NCBI GenBank assembly: GCA_023548195.1
Contig: JAJHZJ010000312.1
Coordinates: forward strand, 62,001-126,000
Source: Bettongia penicillata ogilbyi
Taxonomy: Eukaryota > Chordata > Mammalia > Diprotodontia > Potoroidae
Length of the DNA stretch: 64,000 nucleotides
Reading direction: 5' to 3'
The notes below the pieces were generated by a model. The model was not told the DNA's origin. It searched no databases and saw nothing but the letters and a program-made list of their open reading frames with translations. Shown piece after piece: positions 23,215 through 34,390 of the stretch; within the stretch, counting starts at the first letter, position 1; each line of letters starts with the position of its first letter. Position numbers and translations under genes: made by a program.

Positions 23215-23310
23215 GGTGAGAAGGCAGCAGAGTCATAGGTTCAGATTGAATGAGATGACCTCTGAAGTCCCTTATCAGCATCAAGATCCTGTGGTTCTAT
23301 GAAGAATGAA
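23215..23310 (+). mobile_element. THER1-type SINE, 3' fragment
   Basis: 'gattgaatgagatgacctct' then 'gaagtcccttatcagcatc' and 'gatcctgtggttctatga' follow the 3' part of THER1 ('tgatctctaaggtcccttccagctctaaatctatga'). Confidence 0.6.
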
Positions 23311-25048
23311 TCCTCATAGCTTTGGCTTCACAAATAGTCAAACATTAAATGTGGAAGAATTTCGCTTGCTCATACTTTGAAGATATTGATAACAATTTCT
23401 CGAAAATACACATGTGGTATTCTCTGTGAAAAAGGAACTCATTAGATTAAAGCTGAAATTTAAAACTGGGAAAATGAAATGTCCCTACAGCTCAGCAAGA
23501 GGCAAATGGAGAGTGGAAAAAAATAAAGAGCTCAGTCAGAAAACATTTTCCCAAGCTAGAAGCAAATAATCAAAAACACATTGCAAAGATTGTTTTCCCT
23601 GAAATACCCATACTTTTTAAAATCAAAAGACTGAGTACTTAGCGAAAACAAGCAAACAAAAAAACCCAAAATATTGTTAGGAGTTTACCTTAGATAACTA
23701 GAGAATAAAATAAAGTTCAAAATTTTTCCCCCTTCAGTTCTATCTGCCAATATTGACTCAAAATATGAACAACTGGGGAGAGAAGCCAGGTATGGTAAGA
23801 AGATAGTTGTTTGGATCTTTTGGTTCTGAAGATCTTTACCGTATTTGTTTATTTAAACCATCTTGGTATGTATATATAAATACTGTGTATTTATAAATTT
23901 ACTGTTCAAAATATAGAAAAGATGTCATCTCTCATCTTTAAGAGTACTGCACATCAGGGGCATTTTAATATTGCCCAGCTAAGAGATAGGTGGTAAGTCC
24001 TATGGTAAGGGAGAAAAGTATTCATTCATATTGTAGAAAAATCTCCTAACAAGTACCTAACTTCTTTAATGATTCCTGCTTCCTTTTCCCAAACCCATCT
24101 ACTAATTACCAAATAAGGGCAGTATCTAAACAGCATAAAGTGAAGTGGATAGTTATCTGTAATGTGATCAATTGTTTAACATAGAAAGCCAAAGTATATA
24201 ATTCAATGAATTGTTCTGAGCATTTGGAGGCAATGTCTGGTGGATGGTTTCAAAGTAAAAAAAAAAAAAAAAAAATCCATGTTGGATTTTTTTTGCCTGA
24301 TTTACCCAGCTTACTTACAATAAATAGAAACAATCTGAAAATACTGGTCTCTCAGAAAAATAAAAATAAAAACATGATTGAAACAGAAATCCTCAATATT
24401 AAACTTAAGCAAATTATCCAGAAGTACTAGAAATAGAGAACAGAGAGGAAACAGAAGAATTTGAATTCAAAGGATGCAGATAGAAACCCTAAGTCCAATG
24501 TAAAAAAAAAAATAATTGTCAAGTTTTGGAGTTTTAAAACAAAAAAATTTTGCAAGTCTCGTCTTCCATAACCATCACTGAGAAAACATAGAGAGAAGAT
24601 TTACAAGTAAAGCTCAGGAAGTAAGGAGAGGAGAAAGTTTACATTAATATTTATCAAAATATTGATAGTGGTGCCACGGACAAGTCATTCAAAGAGGTGT
24701 GGTGGTTAGTTCAAGACTGTATAGGGCAAACTCAATCATATTCTTACCTGAAAGAGGCAGGGGAAGTGTTAAGAGAAAGGAACAGGGGAAAGATAGAGAG
24801 AGGTAGAAAGACTTTGAATATAAAAATAAAAGTAGAATCAAAAAATCGAGATTTCATCTTGGTCACAATGAGGGAAAGAGGAAGAATGTCTATATGTATA
24901 CCTAAGAAAAATAAATTCCAGATACCTAGAGCTGATTAAATTTGAAGAACAGTGGTGAAATAAACAAAATGTAAAATGAAAAGATCATTGGACTAATAAA
25001 TAAAAAAGATCTGGTGTGTGTTGTGTCTGTATGTACTTATGTGTATGT
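23311..25048. other. Unassigned AT-rich region with a poly-A run
   Basis: No element recognised with confidence. An uninterrupted run of 19 A (24257-24275) is preceded by no identifiable SINE. Short plus-strand frames at 24206-24430 and 24697-24939 are lysine-rich because of base composition. Confidence 0.4.

Positions 25049-25083
<35 letters not shown>
25049..25083. repeat. (GA)n microsatellite
   Basis: GA units with one 'gaaaga' interruption, preceded by a TG-rich stretch. Confidence 0.95.
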
Positions 25084-25129
25084 CTTAAGGCTAATTAGTT
25101 AAAATATTGGATAATTTGATTAAAAGGAA

Positions 25130-25600
25130 AGATGGAAATCATATTTAAAAAATTAAAATTAAAAATGGTAAATTTTCAATTAATAAATAAAATGATCAGA
25201 AACCATAACCTATATTCCAACAAAGTTGAGAATTAAAGAAAATGGAAGAATGATTAAAATCTATAAGTAGATTCTATCAAACATTTATATAAAAATAATC
25301 ACTATGCTACATAAATTTTCCTCAGGAAGAGGATGAAGATACTCCACCAAATTCTCTTTATGTACATAGAGTCCTGATATCCAAATATCATGGATTGACA
25401 TAGCAAAGAAAGAAAACTAAATATTTATATTGTTAATGGACTCTGATGTAAGATTTTAAAATAAAATTTTACAAAAGAGATTATAGCGACATCCAAAAAT
25501 ACTTCATTATTACCATGCTGGATATATACCTAGGATGTAATACAATATCAGAAAGATTAGAATAATTAATCATGTATGCAACAAAAGCAGAGAATAATAT
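25130..25600 (+). mobile_element. L1 ORF2 fragment (RT region), very old
   Basis: 'ttcattattaccatgctgga' followed by 'tatatacctaggatgtaat' and 'attagaataattaatcatg' parallels the RT block F-I-P-G-M and the segment after it. An upstream 'tctatcaaacatttatataa' parallels the F-Y-x-T-F region. Highly diverged. Confidence 0.5.
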
Positions 25601-25617
25601 AGTAGAATAAATAGATT

Positions 25618-25760
25618 TAGATCTCAGAGGGATCTTAGATGTCATCTAGTCCAACCCACATACTAGGAAACTAAGACTCAGAGAGGTTAAGTGACATCCA
25701 CAATCACTCAGCTAGGAAATATCAGAGGTGAGATTCAAATCTTTGTCTGACAAGATTTAA
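25618..25760 (-). mobile_element. THER1-type SINE (antisense)
   Basis: 'cttagatgtcatctagtcca', 'acccacatactaggaaacta', 'agactcagagaggttaagtg' and 'ctcagctaggaaatatcaga' form the complement of a THER1/MIR body. Confidence 0.8.
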
Positions 25761-25774
25761 GGCTAGCTTTTCTT

Positions 25775-26000
25775 GTTTCTAAAATATATTTTCATTTATA
25801 TGGTTAAATATTTTATGACCATATATAGACAATTTTTAACATCTTCAAAAAACGTTTTTGAGATCCAAATTCTTCCTCCCACCCCCTGAGAAGACAAGAA
25901 ATATGATATCAATTATATATGTAAAGTCATGCAAAACATATTTCAATATTAGCCATGTTGCAAAAGAAAACATACCCTCAACTGGGAAAAATAAAGTTTT
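25775..26000 (-). mobile_element. L1 3' end (antisense)
   Basis: 'gagatccaaattcttcctcc', 'gatatcaattatatatgtaa' and 'catatttcaatattagccat' with 'gttgcaaaagaaaac' are the complement of the L1 3' UTR seen in sense at 58100-58310. 5'-truncated insertion. Confidence 0.65.
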
Positions 26001-26422
26001 TTAAAAGTGTGCTTTGAGTGACTATTGGACTTGGGATTAGAACCTGATTTCTTGACTGGGAGTTCAATTGTTTCCACCATTATTAATTCAATTATTAATC
26101 CACTAAAATTCTATCAGACTCCCAAATTCAGAGACAGTAGAGGTCTAACATAATAGAAGGGCTTTAACATGGGCTCAGAGACAGACTATGTGACTAACAC
26201 TTGCATTAATATAGCTAAGTAGAGACAGTCTCATCTCTAGAAGACTGACCATGAGGGGACATTTTACGTTTTTATTCAGATCAAAATCACCGAAGTGGGA
26301 GATAGGTTATTAAATATGCCAATTTAGGGCAGCTTGGTTGGAACATAGAGTGTGGGAAAGTGAGCAATTTGTATTAAGTCTGGAAAGGAAGACAGGAGCC
26401 ATGCTGTAAAGAAAGCCAAACA
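26001..26422. other. Unassigned region
   Basis: Nothing recognised between the antisense L1 tail and the L1 head at 26423. Confidence 0.45.
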
Positions 26423-27845
26423 GGGGTGGAGCCAAGATGGCAGAGTGAGAGCAACTACTCACCTAAGCTCTCAGACAACTTATCCTTCGGATAACTCTAA
26501 AAAGAGAATCTAAATGGATTTTGGAGAGGTATAATCCAATAGGAGACAGACTGTAGCAGATTCACAGCCCAGGACAGACTAGAAAGTCCACGGGAAGGAT
26601 TCATTGCATGGGGCTGGAGGAGCACACAGTACATAGGCTGTACCAGGCATCCTTACCATGGCAGAACTGAGCAGGAAGCCCCGGGTGCTCTGAGGCAGTT
26701 GCCACACTGAGGAATCTCTGACATATCAGCCCAGGACAGGAATCCAGCAGAACTGTGAGTGAGAGCTGTGGAGTTCCAGGTATCTGCAGCAACTACTCCT
26801 GAAACTATCAGCCCACAGATTAAATGTCTGTAAGCCACCTACTTGAACTTCCAGGAATCAACATGGTAAAGTGATCAGCTCCCTCTTCCCCTGTTGATCT
26901 TGAAAGACCCATAAAATATTTCTCCAGAAAAATCCCGGAATGCTGGAATCAGCTGAAGGGGCAAACAGTCTCTTAGAATATGAGGCTAGGAAAATTGCTA
27001 AGGAAGGTCCCTTTTGCTGTGGCTGAAAGGGACAAATGCAGAACCAGAGTTGCCCCACTTCAGCAAACCAGGAAGAGATCCTGAGTCCCACTGGGGTGGA
27101 GCCCACAGCTGCCAACACTAGGTCCCCAAGTGGGCCTGAGCACCCCAGGAGAATTTGGAAGACACTAGTGCAGAAGGGATCAACAGCCACTGAGCTTGTC
27201 TATGCTCTAGCTCAGCAGAGGAGACCTGCTGTAGCCAGATCATCCCTCCCCCACACTTAACACAGTTAGCTTCAGGGCAACTCCAGGGAAACCCAGAAAG
27301 ACTTCACTTATCCTCTGCTTTCTCACACCAGTCAGGTCAGCAACAGGTAAGCTGCAGCATTTTAGCTTCTATCTGGAAGAACCAGAGGTCACAACACACA
27401 AAGCCTCAAGTTCAATGCACAAGAACTGTGGGATAGAGCCCTTTGTGCCCTAGAAGCAGAGATCTACTTTAAAAGCCAGGTAAAGGGTGATCATCATAAA
27501 TAAGAAGCAAAACAGAAAAGAAAAGACCATAGAATTTTTCTATGGGGACAAGGACCAAAACTCAAATACTAAAGAGGTCAGCATTGAGACTGTATTACCA
27601 TCTGAAACTTCAGAAGGGAATATAAACTGATCTGAAACACAGAGGTCATACTTGGAAGAGCTCAGGAAGGATTTTAAAAGCCAAATTAGAGAAATAGAAG
27701 AAAAACTGACCAATGATTTTATAAATATGAAAAAAGAAATCACAGAAGAATTTAAAAGGAAAATTAGACAAATGGAAAAGGAATCACAAAATCTACTGGG
27801 AAAATTGGACAAATGGAAAAGGAAGTACAAAAACTAACTGGAGAA
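26423..27845 (+). mobile_element. L1 head: 5' UTR and start of ORF1
   Basis: Begins with 'ggggtggagccaagatggc', the shared L1/HAL1 5' terminus. A GC-richer 5' UTR of about 1.07 kb follows, longer than in the HAL1 copies, then ORF1 up to about its 115th codon. It ends abruptly at 27845, where antisense L1 3' sequence begins. The overlapping word 'aaaagtatgctt' at 27843-27854 belongs to the antisense element. Confidence 0.85.
27496..27837 (+). pseudogene. L1 ORF1 N-terminal part
   Basis: The frame reads N-K-K-Q-N-R-K-E-K-T-I-E-F-F-Y-G-D-K-D and continues into a Lys/Glu coiled-coil-like stretch (open frame 27652-27837). The expected start codon at 27496-27498 is ATA where sister copies have ATG. 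One in-frame TGA lies at about 27628. The RNA-binding C-terminal half is missing because the element is cut off at 27845. Confidence 0.75.
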
Positions 27846-28431
27846 AAGTATGCTTCAATCTGTGCTCAGAATTTATCAGTTCTCTCTCTGGAAGTGGATA
27901 GCATTTTTCATCATGAGTCCTTTGGAATTGTCTTGGGTCCTTACATTGCTGAGAAGAGCTAAGTGATTCATACTTAATCACTGCAAAGCGTTGCTCTTAT
28001 TGTGTACAATGGTCTCCTGGTTCTACTCATTTCACTTTGCCTCAGTTCATGTAAATCTTTCCAGGTTTTTCTAAAATCCTCCTGCTCATTATTCTTTGTA
28101 GTACAGCAGTATTCCATTACCTTCATATTCCACATCTTATTTAGCAATTCCCCAATTGATGATAATCTCTTCAATTTTTCAACTTTTTGCCATCACAAAA
28201 AGATAGGCACAGTTTCATAGCTCTTTGTTTATAATTCCAAATTGTTCTCCAAAATGTTTAGATTAGTACACAATTCCACCAACAATGCATTAGTGTCCCA
28301 ATTTTTTCACATACACTCGAGCATTTGTCCTTTCCCTTCCCTTCATTTTCATCACTCTAACAGGTATGAGGTGGTACCTCCTAGTTGCTTTCATTTGCAT
28401 TTCTCTAATCAATAGTTGTCAGTTATAATAT

Positions 28432-29192
28432 TCCTGGGAGTTTTTATTTTGGGATCTCTTTCAAGTAGTGATTGGTGGATTCTTTGAATTTCTGTTTTAC
28501 CCTCTGGATCTAAGATATCTGGGAAGTTTGGAGTTTTTTTTGTGATGATTTCTTGAAATATTATTTCTTGGCTCTTTCTTTGGTCATGGCTTTCAGATAG
28601 TTCAATAATTTTAAAATTATATCTCCTCAATCAATTTTCCAGGTCAGTTGCTTTTACAGTGAGATATTTCATATTTTCTTCTATTTTTTTCATCTTTTGA
28701 CTTTATTTTATTGTTTCTTGATATCTCATATAGTCGTTAGTTTCCACTTACCCAATTCTAATTTTATGGAATTTTTTGAGTAAACTTTTTGTATATCTCT
28801 TTTCTATTTACTCAGTTCTGTTTATAAGAATTTATTTCCATCAGTGAAATTTTGTACTTCTTTTTCCATTTGACTAATTCCGCTTTTTAAGTAGTTCTCT
28901 TCAGTATTTTTTGTGTCTCTTTTGCCAAGCTGTTAACTGCCTTTGCATAATTGCTTACTTCACTCTCATTTCTTTACCTATTTTTTCCTCTAACCTTCTC
29001 ATTTTTTAATTTTGAAATTTATTTTTTAGCTTTTCCATGAATTCTTTTTGGGTTTGTATCCAATTCACATCTTTTTTCTTTGAGTTCCTGTTTGCAGCTC
29101 TTTTGACTTTATTGTCTTCTGAATTGTGTCTTGATCTTCCTTGTCACCATAGTAAATTTTTAATGGTCAGATTATTGTTATTCTTTGCTCAT
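28432..29192 (-). pseudogene. L1 ORF1 in the antisense, deleted element
   Basis: ATG at 29192-29190 in the 'atgagcaaag' context seen in sister copies, but a frame change follows within ten codons. The open frame 28630-28409 (73 codons) covers the ORF1 segment with E-S-H-D-Q-R-K-S and E-R-D-P-K-I-K-T-P-R blocks and then enters sequence from the ORF2 end after the deletion junction. Confidence 0.75.
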
Positions 29193-29202
29193 TTTTCTAG
29201 CC

Positions 29203-30548
29203 TATTTCTTGACCTTGAATTTATATTAAAGTTAGGCTGTATTCCTGACGTGGCACAGGGTGATGAGAGGCACTTTCCCAAGAGTCAAGATTTTTCACAT
29301 TGTTGTTTTCAGAACTAGTTCTGGTGGTTTGGAAGTTTTCAGTGTTTTCAAGGTGGCATGATCTGGGTGTGGTGACTGTTCTCCTGGTGTGTACAATAGT
29401 TCTTACCCAGGAAGAGTCTCTGATATCTTGAGTTTGCAATTGACACCGCTCCTCCGAACTCCTGCTCCTTTGGGGTCTCAAGTGATATAACTCCTCAAAA
29501 CCCCTGAACTCTTGTAACCAAAAGCAATACTGCTTCTCAGTGCTCCTGCTCCCTCTTCCCTGAAGTGTTTCTCTGTCCCTGAACTTGTTGCTTCTGTCAC
29601 CACCACTAAGTCCCACCACTCATTTTCCACTCACACATGCTGTGGACCAGCCTCTATCCCCATGTCATGGATCTTTCTTTCTGACCTCTTGAGTTGTCTT
29701 AGACTGGAAGAATGTCTCACTTTCAAATTTTGCTGACTGTCACTTGAGAACTCAATTTGAGGAGTTATTTTAAAATCATTTGGAGGGGAATTTTGGGAGA
29801 GGTCAACTGAGGGTTTCCTCTATTCTGCCATCTTGGTCTATTTCTTGACTTTGAATTTATGTTAAAGTTGGGCTCATTCCCAGCATGGAGGGCACTGTCT
29901 TGAACTTCAGGCTGTTTCACACATTTCTGGGGGGAGGGGGCATTGAAAGTTTTCAGAGATTCCAAGGTGATGATCTAGGGAGAAATGTGGTCACAGCTCT
30001 CCTAATCTGTGCTCTGATCCTTACCCAAGATGAATCTCAGATCTCTTGGGATTACCATCAGTATTGCTCCTCTGGATCCCTGTTCCCTTGCAACTTCAAG
30101 TAATACTTCACCTCAGGGTACCTGCTACTTCTTGACCAAAGATGTTTCTCTCTGCCCTTGAATTGCCCAGAAGTGGGTCTAGGCACTGGAGTTGCCAAAT
30201 AACTCCCAGTCCTGCATCAACAGCTAGCACAGGGGTCCCCTGAAATTTCTTTCTGACCATTTGTCAGGCCCTTATTGTCTTTAGTGTGAGAGCTCCCCAA
30301 ACTCGTGCTGCATCTGCCACTACCACCTAGTGTCACTACTGCTGTTGCATCCCCATGTGCTCTGGGCCCACCCTCATGCCTCTGTTACATATCTCTCCTT
30401 TCAAACCTTCTAAGTTATCTTGGCCTAGAACAATGTCTCACCCTGTCCTTTTGTTGGCCCTGCCATTCCAGATTTCAATATGAGGTGTTATTCTAAAGTT
30501 TCTTTGAGGGGAACTTTGGGAGACGTCAGTTGAGTGCTTCCTCTACTT
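29203..30548 (-). repeat. Two tandem L1 5'-UTR monomers
   Basis: Unit A is 29203-29838 and unit B is 29839-30548. Both begin (plus strand) with 'tatttcttgac' and 'ttgaattta' and close with a 'gaggggaa(t/c)tttgggag' and 'tttcctcta' block; internal blocks such as 'aatgtctcac' recur at matching positions. Unit A ends in 'tctgccatcttgg', the complement of the L1 5' terminus. Units are clearly diverged. In L1 the 5' UTR holds the internal promoter, and tandem monomers are known from mouse L1. Confidence 0.8.
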
Positions 30549-31240
30549 CACAATTTAGAAAAAACTTTCCACAAAATATAGTACTCATTTACATTAAAGA
30601 CACTAGAATAAAAGAAAAAAGAGACATTTTCTTAATATGACCAAAAGCATTTATCTAAAACTAAGAGTTATCACTTTTTGAAATAAAGAACTGAAAACTT
30701 TCCCAATAAGAAAAGGGATGAAATAAGGATGCTCTGTTTCCTTTAGTACTTGACATAGTACTAAATATTGCTAATTATAGCAATAACAAAAAAATTAAAG
30801 GGAAAATGCAATAGAAAAGAGGAGATAAAATTATACCAATCTGCTTACAATATGATGGCTTACTTAGAAAATCCTAGATAACCATTTAAAAATAGAGAAA
30901 ACATTTTCTGCAAACTAGCAGAAAATGAGATAAAATCACTAAAATCATCAGCACTTCTACATATTGATAACAAAAGTTGGGAAGAAAGCTATACAGAAAA
31001 ATTCCATTTAAAATAACCACAAAATGCATTAAATATCTAGATCCATCTCCTAAGACACACAAGCTTTTATAATTTCAACCATCTATAAATCAGTCTTTAC
31101 AGAAATATCAGAGGATGTAAGTAACTGCAAAAATTAATGGGCCATCCCAAAATAACAATGATACAACCTAAATTAATCTACAGGTCTAACACTATATTCA
31201 CAAAAGTACTAAGGGAATATTTTGTAGAATTAAACAAAAT
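30549..31240 (+). mobile_element. L1 ORF2 fragment, sense (RT core and beyond)
   Basis: Read across frames: the segment before the catalytic motif ('gatgctctgtttcctttagt'), then motif C at 30842-30860, where A-D-D-M is replaced by A-Y-N-M, then 'acttagaaaatcctagata' (L-E-N-P-R) and an A-I-x-T-F/Y-L-like stretch leading to 'aactaagggaatattttgt'. It may be the downstream part of the same L1 as the head at 26423, separated by the antisense element. Confidence 0.7.
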
Positions 31241-31356
31241 AAAAACAAACTTTAAGGGAAGAAAAGAAAGTTCAACATCAATGTCTCTTGAGCAAAAAAA
31301 TAAAGTATATTGTAGCCACATAAATGAGAAAAAGAATTATATAAAGAAAGAGAAAA

Positions 31357-31436
31357 GAGATAATTGAAAGAAAGAATAAATGGAATTGGTTGTGGATAGC
31401 AATAGAGATAATTGAAAGAAAGAATAAATGGAATTG
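31357..31436 (+). repeat. 32-bp direct repeat
   Basis: The same 32 bases ('gagataattgaaagaa' plus 'agaataaatggaattg') occur at 31357-31388 and 31405-31436 without mismatch, 48 bases apart. It looks like a local tandem duplication. Confidence 0.95.
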
Positions 31437-31597
31437 ACTGTGGGAAAAGCTTGTAGAGAGACACTGTAGATTCCTAGATTAATGTAGCCTGTGTGCTTTT
31501 AAGTAATAGGAGGGTAAAGGGTATAGTTAAAAAACTATAATGAGAAGATAGGAAATGACAGAGGCAGAAAAACTTCCTCTAGTGTATATTAAGGAAG

Positions 31598-31785
31598 GTA
31601 ACCAACATGGCACAGCAAACAGAGTACTGAACTTGTGTTCAAGAAGCCTTGGTTTCAAATTCTGACTCATATACATGCTACATGCTTGAGTACAGACAAA
31701 TTGTTTAACTTCTCTGGGTCCCAGATTACACAGCTGTAAAATCTGTGACCTTTGCAGCTCAAAATTCTAATCTTATGGTGCATTC
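31598..31785 (+). mobile_element. THER1/MIR-type SINE
   Basis: 'ggtttcaaattctgactcat', 'gacaaattgtttaacttctc' and 'gggtcccagattacacagct' then 'ctgtgacctttgcagctcaa' match a degraded MIR/THER1 body in sense. Confidence 0.65.
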
Positions 31786-32195
31786 CCTTAAAGCAGATCA
31801 ATTGTTATTCAGACAAGTAAGAAAAATGCTAGTATGTGATAACATCAGCAGAAACCCATCATGAAGTTCAGAAGCTGAAATAAGTTAGTTTATCCTTTAA
31901 GACCCCCTTCTCCTCCCTCCAAACTGAAATAGCCTATTGGAGAACACTAGAAATGGATTCTTGAAGACAGATTGATAGCCATAGCATTGTAAATCTCTAG
32001 TCACTGATATTACGTGATTAATTAACCTAGCATTTTTACATGAATTATATAAAGTTTTCTTCCTGAATGATGTTTGATGAGATTTATAATAGGTCTTTTT
32101 ATAGAACCAAGAAAAATAGGATACTCCATAATAAACTGCTTTTTTAAAATTATGTTTTCTTAAATCCAAGAAAATAAGCATAGTTATGGGACCCT

Positions 32196-32330
32196 AATAA
32201 GTATTATATAATTTTAGTACTGGAAGGAACCTTAGAGGTCATGTAGTCCAATTTCATTATTTTATAGATAGACACAGAGGCCCAGGAAGGAAAAATACTT
32301 TGACAAAATCACATAGAATTCTATGACCTA
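32196..32330 (-). mobile_element. THER1-type SINE (antisense)
   Basis: 'ctggaaggaaccttagaggt' with 'catgtagtccaatttcatta' and 'ttttatagatagacacagag' is the complement of the THER1 3' half. Ends in the middle of the core. Confidence 0.75.
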
Positions 32331-32807
32331 CCTTTTACTTTTTTCATTAATTCTCAAAAAAATAAAGTGGAGAATTAACCCCTATTAAATTAAATCTACT
32401 TTTTTTTAACCAATTTAATTTTGTGGGTTGGACACAATAGTGCCAAGGAATTTTAAGCAAGAGAAAATTGACAACCACTGAACTCTGAGGTTCTTTGTGA
32501 TATGTCTTTCATTATCCTCCTGGCTTAAAGTACCTCGGTTTTCAAAGCCAAAACCAAGGCAAGGCCAGATGCTATTTGAAAACAGCTGCCTAAAGCAGAA
32601 TGAAGGAGGAGGAAACAAAGGGAGATTGAACCAGAGCAGGAGACTTTGAAAGAGTCCTCCAAAGTAGAAGTATGGTTTCATGAATACATAGGGCTCTTTA
32701 CAGTAAGGAAGAAATGGGTTCAGAGAAGTTATCTGAATATGTATCACAGGACTGAAGACTCAGAACTTAAGGAAGAGACCCCAGAGAGCCTTGAGTCCCC
32801 CTCTTCC
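32331..32807. other. Unassigned region
   Basis: No repeat recognised. A minus-strand frame of 110 codons (32747-32415) is rich in Phe and Leu with no recognisable domain; I treat it as chance. Confidence 0.4.
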
Positions 32808-32935
32808 CCCCACACTTACGCCTTGTTTTACAGATGATGAAAATAAGGCTGTGAGGGGTTAAGCCTAGTAAGTATCTAAGTTAAGATTTGAACCATGGTC
32901 TCAATTATTCCAAATCCAGTGCCCAATTTCATCTC
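32808..32935 (-). mobile_element. MIR/THER1-type SINE (antisense)
   Basis: 'cagatgatgaaaataaggct', 'gtgaggggttaagcctagta' and 'agatttgaaccatggtctca' are the complement of the MIR core and head. Confidence 0.75.
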
Positions 32936-33253
32936 AAAAAGCAGTAGGATCCAGCGTTCATACCCACAACCCTAATATTAAGAGTCTAATACTCCAACAA
33001 TTTAGTCATTCTTTGTCTCTTTAGATTTATCAAATAAGTAATAGATAAATCAGATCTCTGGGAGGGCTGAGAGTTACCCACAATGAGGAAGTCACACTTC
33101 TTCTTATATTTTAGGCATCAGGAAAATAAACTCATCAAAGATTCATTTTACACAGTAAGTGCTTAACATTTGGAGACTTTGTTGAACAAGATTTCATGTA
33201 ACTTTGAATAAAGTCAAAGGATACCTGTAATTTACAATTACAAAAGTCTTTTC

Positions 33254-33489
33254 CAAGAGGCAACTAGATGGCCCAGTGGATAGTGCTGGGCCTGAAGTCA
33301 AGAAGACCTGAGTTAAAATCCAGCCTCAGATACTTGTGACCTTGGGAAAGCCACTTAAGCCTGTTCACCTCAGTTTCCTTATCTGTAAAATGAGCTGGAG
33401 AAGGAAATGATGAACCAGTCCAGTATCTTTGCCCAGAAAACCCCAAATGGGATCATGAAGAGTCAGACAGGGCTGAATGCCTAACAAAA
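33254..33489 (+). mobile_element. MAR1-like SINE with BovB/RTE-type tail, full length
   Basis: tRNA-like head ('caactagatggcccagtgga'), CORE with 'cagcctcagatacttgtgac' and 'cagtttccttatctgtaaaa', then a tail with 'aaaccccaaatgggatcatg' and 'aagagtcagacagggctgaa', resembling the end of BovB/RTE LINEs. Target duplication 'aaaagtcttttc' (33242-33253) and 'aaaagtcttctc' (33490-33501), 11 of 12. Related copies: 45792, 48872 (antisense), 58597. Confidence 0.85.
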
Positions 33490-33960
33490 AAAAGTCTTCT
33501 CTGAAGATCCCAAAATGAGATTACAGGTTCTTCTGAAGACTAGATCATTTTCAGAAAAATGTTGGTGAATAAGGTATTAATCCCTCTTTTAGTTTTATTA
33601 TTTACTATTAAAAAAATAAATAAATGAGCAATTTATACATATTGATTGAAATAATATTGATGGGAAATAAGAATACTAGAAACTAGTCCATCTGTCACTA
33701 TAAATGTTCAGAAGTATTCAATAATACCATAAAATGTATGTATTTTATTGCAAATTGATTATATCTGAAATTTTTAGTAATAAGTCATAATATGGTCAGT
33801 TACCAGTTCAAGAAAAGGGATTATACGCACCAATTTCTTTTGCTGAGTTTTTATTTGGTGGAGGGGACAGGGCAGACCTCTGATTTCATAGATAGAATGT
33901 TCTCTCAGGAAAGAATTTCCATCTGCTAACCTGTTCCTTGTCTTCAATTTATTATCTTAA
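33490..33960. other. Unassigned AT-rich region
   Basis: No element or frame that I can support. Confidence 0.45.
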
Positions 33961-33961
33961 A

Positions 33962-34100
33962 GAATTGCCTGGGTCACTAAGAGGTTAAGTAACTTGCACA
34001 TGTATAACTAATATATTCCTGAGGCAGGATTTGAATCCAGAATTTCCCGACTCCAAGTATACCTCCATATGGTCTATACCAGACTGCCTCTGTCTGCCAA
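33962..34100 (-). mobile_element. CORE-SINE fragment (antisense)
   Basis: 'taagaggttaagtaacttgc', 'caggatttgaatccagaatt' and 'actccaagtatacctccata' form the complement of a MIR/MAR1 core and head. Confidence 0.7.
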
Positions 34101-34339
34101 TTCTTATAGTACTTGGTTAAGTACAGATCAATGAGCATTTCAGATAAATTAGAAAATGTGGGTTTTGGTTCCAGGAGTACCTTAACCAAAAATTTCTCAA
34201 GCCTAATATAGCAGCATATAATGAAGGGAAAAACTATAAAATATACATGGATTTGAAGTATACATTAACATATCTTTCATTGTAATAGATGTTTGCTTTT
34301 TTACAAGTGTCAGTGTCCATAGTTTTAGCTGATTCATTA

Positions 34340-34390
34340 ATTTAAAAAATATTTTATTAAGTACTTAATATGTGCAAGGCATTGATTTTT
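34340..34390 (-). mobile_element. L2-type 3' terminus fragment (antisense)
   Basis: 'attttattaagtacttaata' followed by 'tgtgcaaggcattga' is a 50-base remnant of the antisense L2 end. Confidence 0.5.

Larger units (their letters stand above)
27841..30548 (-). mobile_element. L1, antisense, internally deleted
   Basis: Read on the minus strand: two tandem 5'-UTR units (30548-29203), ORF1 start (ATG at 29192), ORF1 to about codon 250, then a direct jump near 28432 to the ORF2 C-terminus (H-C-W-W-N-C block near 28290) and 3' UTR, ending near 27841. Nearly all of ORF2 is absent. The outer structure resembles HAL1, but its 3' part is from L1, so this looks like an independent deletion derivative. 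No target duplication or poly-T start is evident. Confidence 0.75.

Noticed and set aside
31252..31464. Minus-strand protein with a repeated I-P-F-I-L-S-F-N-Y-L motif
   Set aside because: The repeat is produced by the 32-bp direct DNA repeat; nothing suggests translation.
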